A DNA stretch of 13,140 nt, from positions 1 through 13,140 of the forward strand of contig JAOXYB010040150.1 in assembly GCA_028565635.1 (NCBI GenBank). The letters run 5' to 3'. The notes beneath the pieces were generated by a model. That model was not told the DNA's origin and ran no database searches. It saw nothing but the letters and a program-made list of their open reading frames with translations. Below, piece by piece: positions 9,801 through 13,140 of this stretch (position 1 is the stretch's first letter; each line of letters opens with the position of its first letter). The stretch is from Phoronis ovalis. Its lineage: Eukaryota > Phoronida > Phoronidae. The position numbers and the translations under genes were made by a program.

Positions 9801-12800
9801 GACTATGAAGTTGCCAATTGTAATCTGGTGAAAATGGGTCGAGACTTGGAACAGTATGTTGTAAAGAAGAAAGTAGGTAAAGAAGGCAAGCAGAACGTTC
9901 TGATGACGACATTTAGCGGAAAGGAAGTTGTACTCAAGGTAGCTAAATATGAAGCAGTCATACTTTACAAAATTGGGTTTAACTTGTGAAAACAATGTCG
10001 TACATTTGTATTACTTAATTGCAATCTGTATATAAAGTATTTTTTTTTTTTTGCATGCTTTGTGCATAATAATAAGATAGTTTGGGGTTTGTTGTAAGAA
10101 CACTGTTAAAACTTGATCTTACACATGGAATTTAAATTGAAAGCACTGTATAATTGTGTTTATCTGATTTTTCTCTATTTCCAGGAATATTTTTATACAG
10201 ATCAACAAGAGTTTCTCAACAAATTGAAAGTATTTATGAACATTTCATCTGGCAATGTGTTGATGCCACAATTTATGTTCTTTTTGAAGGTACCCTCACT
10301 TATCAAACATTGTAAATTTATTCCTGTCATGTTTGCAGGATTTATTTGCTGGAGATTATTTCTGTAAAATCAGTTGTGGAACATGACCTCAAAAGTGGTG
10401 CAAGTCCTTTTGGTCACAATGAGAAGCTTGACAGCCAGTATATGAATAATTCCTAAATAATCGCATATGTTGTGTTGTTCAGCTTTGTCTGTGAAAACCA
10501 ATGTAGATAGATAGATAGCAAAACTTCATATTTTTTTAATCACTGTGGACCAGAAAATGAAGGAGTGGGAAAAGTAAAATTATACTTAAATGTGTTTTTA
10601 GAAGCACAATTTAGTGTTTGGTTAATGTTTTCTTCGGCCTTGCAAAGCAGTGCCTCTTTAATAGTGAATATATAGTTTATATTTTCTACTGCACTGTGAG
10701 AAGTTATTATAAAAAACAACGAAACTGTCTTGGGTTCTTGAACTGAGGTAAAATGTTATATATGTTGGAAAAATTGTTAAAATTGACAAAACACTGCTAT
10801 TCAGATCCTCTTTTGCCTGTTCTCCTTGAGATCTTCTGACTTAGAAGTAATTATTGTCAAAATGTACATTGGTGCATTTGGAATTTCAAAGACAAATTAA
10901 AGCAGGAAATATATAAATACTATTTCATCAACAACAAAAAACACCAATGCTTTTGTAATTAAAAAGCTGCATATAAACTTCGCTATTAGAAAGTTTGAGT
11001 TGTACAACAGGAATTTACCTGTATACACCCTGCATTGAATATTGAACTGCACATTAAGTTGAACTGCAGTCTTTAAAAAAACAAACTATGTTCACAAGTT
11101 AGTGTGCATATGTTAAGTTCTTTTATGTGACAATAGAGTGCCATTTCACATGCACAAACAACATTTTTGAAATTTATCTTTTTAGTTTCACAATTTTCCC
11201 CGTTTTATTTAAGGTACAACTTAATTTATTTCACTGCGTGTCTTTTAGAATGGCTGCCAGACGTATGTGCAATATCCCCTATTGCAGAATGTTGCCAATC
11301 TGGTTTCTGATGATGAAACATTGTCACAGAAGGTGAATTCACTTGCATCCTTACCTACGTGTAAATATAAATAGTGACTCTGCCATAGTATTACTGTAAT
11401 TTTCCATATTTATAAGGTAGATAAGCTTAATTTAGCTCTGGAATTTATTTTCACTGATATCACTGTAAATCAATTGTTAACAATAAGCTTCAGCTTGAAT
11501 TCAGTTGAATTTCATGATACTGTTGTGCAGCAGTGTAATTATTGAAACTTCACATTCATTATTTTGGTGTTTGAAATTTGTTGGTATTTGATCAGTTAAT
11601 GAAAATGTACTTGATGAGTTTCTAAACACAATCCTCGTCCTAACTTGACGATAATTTTATTCAACTAATACAGTGCCTCCTTGTTGTACATTTATAGGTT
11701 ATATATCATATTTTGAACGGTGTATTGACTGGAATTGAAGCTTGCCATGTTGCTGACCATACTCATGCTGCCATACACCCTTATAATGTATTTGTGAATA
11801 GCAGTGGTGAAGGAATTTTAGGAGATTTTGATTTTACTAAGGCTACTGTAAGCTTCATTTCATTTATCATCTTGTTTTTCTTTGATTCTCTTCAAATTTG
11901 GGATGCTCTGTGCCTATAGTTGAAATTTTACAAATAATGCATAGAACTCTGCGTACATCAGAAATTTTACCAGTGAGCAACTTTGACCTTTTTCACAAGT
12001 TAACATAAGTAGATAAAAGTTGTTTTCCAATTAAAAAATTAATAGGTGTATGTAAAGCACTTAGTTGAGACTAATTATACACTGTATCTCGGCATACATC
12101 AGCATTATAAACAATTTCAGAGTCAAAGAAGTGCCCATGGTGTCATTATGGATGCTGGTTTGCATTTCACTGCCCCTGAAGTAGAGGCTGGTTCAGAACC
12201 CACTGTAGCCAGTGATCTTTATAACTTTGGTCTCATTGTTCTCTGGGTTAGTAGTGGAATCATTATTGGATGTAAACAATACATTTGTTAATTAGTTTTA
12301 ATAGTTCAGTAGCTTGTGCAAAGCTCTATTAATTTACAAAGTGAAAATGAAATTTTATTGCAGCAGTCGGTTCTCAGTTGTTTCCAGTGTTCTGTAGTCT
12401 TCGATGTGCTGTATCATCTTATCGCTCAAGATTTATTCAAGAACCAAGCATTTTTACTTTGTGACCTGTACCCATATGTTTAGAAATTGAGAGTAGAGAA
12501 TCCTTGGATTATTGCTAGTATGTGCAAGTTGTATCTCATAGATTTTGAAGACTCATCCCCAACAGTTTCTTTTAATAAATAATCTTATTAATTTTCTACA
12601 GCTTCATTTTCCAAGCCGCAAGTTCAATAAGACTACCGATGGACTCCCAGATATATCTGGACTTACAGAGGTAGGCAGCGGTATTCAAAATTTTGACCAA
12701 CATGGCACCAGTTTGTATGTATGTGGATTTAAGTGTTCGATGATACAGTGTTGGTAGCAGTTAACTCCTTTCATACACAACTGCTGTTAGTTGTTAATAT

Positions 12801-13140
12801 AAGCGGAATAAGGAAGCAACGTTTATTAGTCATGTTCTTGTATTTTTTCATGAAACTTAAATTAATTGTGGTGTACTGAAACTTTGGTGGTTATTTTGTG
12901 TATTTCTCAAGTTGCTACTTGTCAGTAAAGCTAAACTGGTGGAGAAAGTGAACCTAAATGATATTATCCTAAGGAATACTGTCAAAGCAAGATGTTTTTA
13001 CCCATGGCGTGGTGATTTGCTCACTGTTGGGATTGCTTCTTTTTTGTATTCTCAGTTTCTTATTATAGGATGAAAAGTTGTTGGAAGTTCTACGCAAGTT
13101 ATTGGTAGGAAATCCCATGTTACGTGCCACCCTGAAAGAT
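685..13140 (+). CDS. STK31: STK31/TDRD8 orthologue, Tudor plus pseudokinase protein, 20 exons, both ends outside the window
   Basis: The spliced segments are 685-840, 1335-1409, 1841-2008, 3494-3702, 4124-4277, 5172-5257, 5606-5780, 6667-6789, 7119-7223, 7664-7753, 8075-8191, 8540-8791, 9248-9349, 9732-9938, 10185-10289, 11249-11332, 11698-11847, 12121-12246, 12602-12670 and 13069-13140. They join without a stop into 875 residues. Seen: a Tudor core (FSEDAMWYR, then YIDYGNTEIV), an SN-like stretch (GLDYMKKLTLQKLVEVKV), a coiled coil, a helical middle, and a kinase-like domain with GDFDF, APE and NPMLR landmarks. The order Tudor, coiled coil, kinase-like is diagnostic of STK31, whose vertebrate form is about 1,000 residues, so roughly 100 to 150 residues are missing at the two ends together. 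Known for the family: germ-cell expression and association with PIWI/piRNA proteins through the Tudor domain. Inferred: cytoplasmic germ-granule scaffold with little or no kinase activity. A TAG directly before 685 in the same frame shows that the first exon here is internal. Confidence 0.93.
841..1334 (+). other. Intron 1
   Basis: Donor gttaga, acceptor tgttgcag. AT-rich, with stops in all coding-direction frames and no repeat or RNA gene recognised. Confidence 0.7.
1335..1409 (+). CDS. STK31: STK31 exon 2, Tudor core strands
   Basis: Codes residues 53-77, from IYGAQFSEDAMWYR to YVSDCQ, phase 0 to phase 0. The donor is CAA|GTAAGT, a near-perfect match. F58, W64 and Y65 sit where the first cage aromatic and the WYR signature of Tudor domains lie. 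The FSED..WYR spacing is one of the strongest matches to Tudor proteins in the window. Confidence 0.9.
1410..1840 (+). other. Intron 2, with a small repeat-bounded segment
   Basis: Donor gtaagt, acceptor gtttttacag. A 14-base direct repeat, cattttattccgtt, occurs at 1707-1720 and 1783-1796. It encloses an imperfect palindrome at 1727-1746 (acactgac, then gtcacagtgt) and a ttctgc/gcagaa pair at 1720-1725 and 1771-1776. An open frame at 1455-1646 has no recognisable content. Confidence 0.65.
1841..2008 (+). CDS. STK31: STK31 exon 3, second half of the Tudor domain
   Basis: Codes residues 78-133, phase 0 at both ends, acceptor ttttacag and donor ATG|GTAAGT. It contains the Tudor signature YIDYGN: Y82, D84, Y85 and N87 are all present, completing the cage that binds methylated arginine. 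The following part (YRLRDLVPV) is the linker strand that leads to the SN-like half in extended Tudor modules. Confidence 0.92.
2009..3493 (+). other. Intron 3, longest intron, mostly repeats
   Basis: Donor gtaagt, acceptor actatttcag. About 2225-3305 is a composite tandem repeat, described separately. The rest is plain AT-rich sequence. No exon is needed here, because exon 3 joins exon 4 in phase and the domain reads on. Confidence 0.75.
2225..3305. repeat. Degenerate composite tandem repeat of about four units
   Basis: Block A runs from atcYgatYaRctt to RTggccatgtttgtt and occurs at 2257-2366, 2644-2754, 2784-2893 and, decayed, 3081 to about 3165. Block C (gttgactggacgattc) occurs near 2415, 2939 and 3199. 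Block B (cataggttggtgggtgtaatagg ... gaccttgaaaa) occurs at 2444-2505, 2512-2576, 2976-3040 and 3236-3301. Block D (cacaataactgcttc) occurs at 2622-2636 and about 3059-3073. The order A-C-B-D recurs with a full period of roughly 300 to 390 bp. One unit is cut to block A alone, and B is doubled in the first unit. Minus-strand open frames in 2274-2911 are by-products of the repeat. Confidence 0.75.
3494..3702 (+). CDS. STK31: STK31 exon 4, SN-like segment of the extended Tudor module
   Basis: Codes residues 134-202 plus two bases of the codon for S203. The acceptor is ctatttcag and the donor ACCAG|GTTTGT, giving phase 2. GLDYMKKLTLQKLVEVKV followed by LLQDGTFMVEAVV and LNDEMLRLSFAE follows the strand pattern of the staphylococcal-nuclease-like half that flanks Tudor domains. 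An internal AAG|GTATTT at 3544/3545 could act as a donor, but it is phase 0 and would throw exon 5 out of frame. Confidence 0.87.
3703..4123 (+). other. Intron 4 (phase 2)
   Basis: Donor gtttgt, acceptor taatttttag. It has a short palindrome, agtccggact, near 3763 and is otherwise featureless AT-rich sequence. Confidence 0.7.
4124..4277 (+). CDS. STK31: STK31 exon 5, start of the coiled coil
   Basis: The first base completes the codon AG|T (S203), then residues 204-254 follow. The donor is AAA|GTATGT, phase 0. From MYQMKNELEAIRAERQ onward, L, I and L recur at coiled-coil spacing among many E, K and R residues. This is the expected position of the STK31 coiled coil, between the Tudor module and the helical middle. 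The segment before it (STGGPHQNENKTV) looks like a flexible linker. Confidence 0.88.
4364..4438 (+). ncRNA. Perfect 17-bp inverted repeat enclosing a hammerhead-ribozyme-like core
   Basis: The arms catacttttaagctatg (4364-4380) and catagcttaaaagtatg (4422-4438) are exact reverse complements. Between them lie ctgatga (4388-4394), an extra a, a 7-bp stem ggtcttg/caagacc (4396-4402 and 4406-4412) with a tga loop, then gaaa (4413-4416). CUGAUGA, stem II, GAAA is the conserved hammerhead core. An alternative outer pairing puts tatgaga (4381-4387) against tctcata (4419-4425), giving a stem I directly next to the core C. Stem III is missing or reduced to the self-complementary agct at 4416-4419. Activity is therefore uncertain, and a decayed retroelement terminus is the likeliest source. 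Confidence 0.5.
4965..4995. repeat. Short hairpin in intron 5
   Basis: gtctcc (4970-4975) and ggagac (4980-4985) form a perfect stem with a tggt loop. Outer agatt and aatct extend it, leaving a five-base bulge; agattgtct and agacaatct are also exact complements. No function is assigned. Confidence 0.4.
5172..5257 (+). CDS. STK31: STK31 exon 6, coiled-coil continuation
   Basis: Codes residues 255-282 (ILQSEFNNANLTQKL, then VLSKVQAVKKL) plus two bases of R283. The acceptor is tgttacag and the donor CTAAG|GTAAGG, phase 2. Heptad-like I, L, F, L, L, V and V spacing continues from exon 5 without a break, which supports the splice join. Confidence 0.86.
5258..5605 (+). other. Intron 6 (phase 2)
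   Basis: Donor gtaagg, acceptor tatgttttgtag. The open frame that starts at 5404 runs across the intron-exon border in the wrong frame. No other feature was seen. Confidence 0.7.
5606..5780 (+). CDS. STK31: STK31 exon 7, helical middle region
   Basis: The first base completes AG|A (R283), then residues 284-341 follow (TLFPTDNDVENSIVTAIHL to IRACSDV). The donor is GTG|GTACGT, phase 0. Predicted almost wholly helical, with charged and hydrophobic residues alternating. No known catalytic motif is present. Confidence 0.88.
5991..6527. mobile_element. Probable non-autonomous DNA transposon (MITE-like)
   Basis: The left end ccgtattttctctaataatt and the reverse complement of the right end, ccatattttctaaaataatc, match at 16 of 20 positions as terminal inverted repeats. 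A TA is found just outside the right end (6528-6529) and near the left end (5987-5988), compatible with a TA target duplication if two bases at the left end are extra. Inside, taatcgccc-type motifs recur near both ends (about 6026, 6073, 6449 and 6465). No transposase frame is present, so any movement would have needed an enzyme from elsewhere. Confidence 0.55.
6338..6369. repeat. 16-bp tandem duplication
   Basis: aagccgatatattgat occurs twice in direct succession (6338-6353 and 6354-6369), followed by the first four bases of a third copy. It lies inside the MITE-like element. Confidence 0.85.
6667..6789 (+). CDS. STK31: STK31 exon 8, helical middle region
   Basis: Codes residues 342-382 (DLLDSLIKVRDEARLNMSRQ to NERCSALK), phase 0 at both ends, acceptor ttttttag and donor AAG|GTATGA. 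Helical and charged. The exon is symmetric, so skipping it would keep the frame. Confidence 0.87.
6790..7118 (+). other. Intron 8
   Basis: Donor gtatga, acceptor ctattttag. AT-rich, no feature seen. Confidence 0.7.
7119..7223 (+). CDS. STK31: STK31 exon 9, helical middle region
   Basis: Codes residues 383-417 (LSMETLREKYKTFLQYRG to CLPVYETWK), phase 0 at both ends, donor AAG|GTAACA. Predicted helical. It joins smoothly to exons 8 and 10. Confidence 0.87.
7224..7663 (+). other. Intron 9
   Basis: Donor gtaaca, acceptor tatttttag. No repeat or gene recognised. Confidence 0.7.
7664..7753 (+). CDS. STK31: STK31 exon 10, helical middle region
   Basis: Codes residues 418-447 (EKKDMVLVGARTSTNTRHN to LQLLNQ), phase 0 at both ends, donor CAG|GTAAAA. 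It is short and starts with a run of eight A after the first G, which makes it prone to annotation or sequencing slips. The frame given here agrees with both neighbours. Confidence 0.82.
7754..8074 (+). other. Intron 10
   Basis: Donor gtaaaa, acceptor tatttttcag. No feature seen. Confidence 0.7.
8075..8191 (+). CDS. STK31: STK31 exon 11, helical middle region
   Basis: Codes residues 448-486 (QLSLNLKSVEENSVNPSN to EEIHCSDM), phase 0 at both ends, donor ATG|GTAAGT. Two acidic helices separated by NPSN. No motif of known function. Confidence 0.87.
8192..8539 (+). other. Intron 11
   Basis: Donor gtaagt, acceptor ttttgtgcag. No feature seen. Confidence 0.7.
8540..8791 (+). CDS. STK31: STK31 exon 12, longest exon, ends at a probable GC donor
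   Basis: Codes residues 487-570 (EKIGTDTAIIATIIQCVL to ITDMED), phase 0. No good GT donor lies near the end of the open frame. GAT|GCAAGT at 8791/8792 matches the GC-AG donor consensus from +1 to +6 and is phase 0, as exon 13 requires. Reading past it gives five more codons and a TAG at 8807. The only strong-looking GT upstream (GTAATA, near 8655) is phase 1 and would put a stop straight into exon 13. The content is mixed helix and strand (NSIWLCAKPDTDSIHVI). Confidence 0.82.
8792..9247 (+). other. Intron 12, GC-AG type
   Basis: Donor gcaagt, acceptor attgttttag. A 7-bp hairpin gaggcag/ctgcctc lies at 9060-9066 and 9078-9084. No gene seen. Confidence 0.65.
9248..9349 (+). CDS. STK31: STK31 exon 13, end of the helical region
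   Basis: Codes residues 571-604 (SEESDADTLADLNQDLILI to LEEDVQL), phase 0 at both ends, donor TTG|GTGAGT. An acidic segment leads into the kinase-like domain. In the other two frames an early stop appears, which supports the phase chosen for the GC donor of exon 12. Confidence 0.86.
9350..9731 (+). other. Intron 13
   Basis: Donor gtgagt, acceptor gatgttggcag. An open frame at 9408-9593 has no recognisable content. Confidence 0.7.
9732..9938 (+). CDS. STK31: STK31 exon 14, N-lobe start of the kinase-like domain
   Basis: Codes residues 605-673, phase 0 at both ends, donor AAG|GTAGCT. After a basic linker (VVKKKVGKEGKQ) it reads FSGKEVVLK. VVLK, ending at K673, stands where the VAIK lysine of kinases lies, and the intron falls right after it. 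The glycine-rich loop ahead of it is not recognisable as GxGxxG, which points to weak or altered nucleotide binding. Confidence 0.9.
10185..10289 (+). CDS. STK31: STK31 exon 15, N-lobe helix C and following strand
   Basis: Codes residues 674-708 (EYFYTDQQEFLNKLKVFM to FMFFLK), phase 0 at both ends, acceptor tatttccag and donor AAG|GTACCC. DQQEFLNKL fits helix C, with E682 the likely counterpart of its glutamate, and MPQFMFFLK fits strand 4. Confidence 0.87.
10290..11248 (+). other. Intron 15, second longest
   Basis: Donor gtaccc, acceptor gtgtcttttag. A short tagatagatagatag run lies at 10504-10518. No exon seems to be missing, because strands 4 and 5 of the kinase fold join directly across it. 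Otherwise featureless AT-rich sequence. Confidence 0.65.
11249..11332 (+). CDS. STK31: STK31 exon 16, strand 5 and hinge of the kinase-like domain
   Basis: Codes residues 709-736 (NGCQTYVQYPLLQNVANL to ETLSQK), phase 0 at both ends, donor AAG|GTGAAT. TYVQYPLL matches the strand 5 and hinge pattern of kinases. Another frame is also open here (reading RMAARRMCN) but fits neither neighbour and has no kinase character. Confidence 0.86.
11333..11697 (+). other. Intron 16
   Basis: Donor gtgaat, acceptor catttatag. AT-rich, no feature seen. Confidence 0.7.
11698..11847 (+). CDS. STK31: STK31 exon 17, degenerate catalytic loop and DFG motif
   Basis: Codes residues 737-786, phase 0 at both ends, donor ACT|GTAAGC. 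ILNGVLTGIEACH is helix E. HAAIHPYN (759-766) stands for HRDLKPEN: the H and N are kept, the catalytic D is A761 and the K is H763. GDFDF (778-782) stands for the DFG motif, with the glycine changed to D781. D779, the metal-binding position, remains. These changes argue for a pseudokinase. Confidence 0.93.
12121..12246 (+). CDS. STK31: STK31 exon 18, APE motif and helix F
   Basis: Codes residues 787-828 (SQRSAHGVIMDAGLHFTAPE, then ASDLYNFGLIVLW), phase 0 at both ends, acceptor aatttcag and donor TGG|GTTAGT. APE is at 804-806. SDLYNFG (817-823) stands for the DxWxxG motif of helix F, with D818 kept. The fold-building residues are thus kept although the catalytic ones are lost. Confidence 0.91.
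12247..12601 (+). other. Intron 18
   Basis: Donor gttagt, acceptor attttctacag. No feature seen. Confidence 0.7.
12602..12670 (+). CDS. STK31: STK31 exon 19, C-lobe loop
   Basis: Codes residues 829-851 (LHFPSRKFNKTTDG to SGLTE), phase 0 at both ends, donor GAG|GTAGGC. This shortest exon fills the stretch between helix F and helix H. Its assignment rests on the splice sites, the open frame and fit with its neighbours. Confidence 0.82.
12671..13068 (+). other. Intron 19
   Basis: Donor gtaggc, acceptor tcttattatag. No feature seen. Confidence 0.7.
13069..13140 (+). CDS. STK31: STK31 exon 20, helix H to helix I, cut by the window edge
   Basis: Codes residues 852-875 (DEKLLEVLRKLLVGNPMLR, then ATLKD), starting in phase 0. 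NPMLRATLKD matches the end of kinase domains, where R870 is the near-invariant arginine that anchors helix F. The exon and the protein continue beyond the window; the tail and stop codon are not visible. Confidence 0.88.

Noticed and set aside
9708-9995. 95-codon minus-strand open frame
   Set aside because: It lies opposite exon 14, whose + strand reading fits the kinase-like domain and both splice sites.
10504-10518. tagatagatagatag run as a notable satellite
   Set aside because: Fewer than four full units; common background microsatellite.
11127-11336. Open frame reading RMAARRMCN across exon 16
   Set aside because: The phase 0 frame gives TYVQYPLL, which fits kinase strand 5 and both neighbouring exons; this frame does not.
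1-13140. CRISPR arrays, tRNA or rRNA genes, bacterial promoters and operons
   Set aside because: None seen on either strand; the window is one intron-rich animal gene.

Overview
The window is animal (metazoan) nuclear DNA. It is AT-rich and intron-dense, with short exons (69 to 252 bp) bounded by good GT-AG (once GC-AG) splice sites. There is no sign of operons, prokaryotic ribosome binding sites or a compact genome. The repeat content and intron sizes would suit a marine invertebrate, but the phylum cannot be fixed from this sequence alone.

One gene fills the window on the + strand: an orthologue of STK31 (also called TDRD8), a germline Tudor-domain protein with a kinase-like C-terminus. 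I can trace 20 consecutive exons from 685 to the right edge. They splice in frame into 875 residues. The N-terminal start exon(s) lie left of the window, and the last part of the kinase-like domain plus the stop codon lie right of it. Seventeen of the 19 introns are phase 0; introns 4 and 6 are phase 2, and the split codons across them join correctly.

Domain order along the spliced product (window residue numbers) is as follows. A Tudor domain with a complete aromatic cage (about 1-133, exons 1-3) is followed by an SN-like segment of an extended Tudor module (134 to about 190, exon 4). A coiled coil (about 215-283, exons 5-6) leads into a long helical middle region (284 to about 604, exons 7-13). 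A kinase-like domain (about 620 to the end, exons 14-20) comes last. The kinase fold landmarks are present (VLK lysine, APE, DxxxxG, NPxxR), but the HRD aspartate, the catalytic-loop lysine and the DFG glycine are replaced, so a pseudokinase is predicted.

The introns hold most of the remaining structure. Intron 3 carries about 1.1 kb of degenerate composite tandem repeats. Intron 5 carries a perfect 17-bp inverted repeat enclosing a hammerhead-ribozyme-like core. Intron 7 carries an apparent non-autonomous DNA transposon (MITE-like) with imperfect terminal inverted repeats. Intron 12 starts with a probable GC donor; if it is retained, the protein stops after five extra residues and lacks the kinase-like domain. 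The left edge (1 to about 240) is a GC-richer block, probably repeat-derived, lying upstream of the first visible exon.
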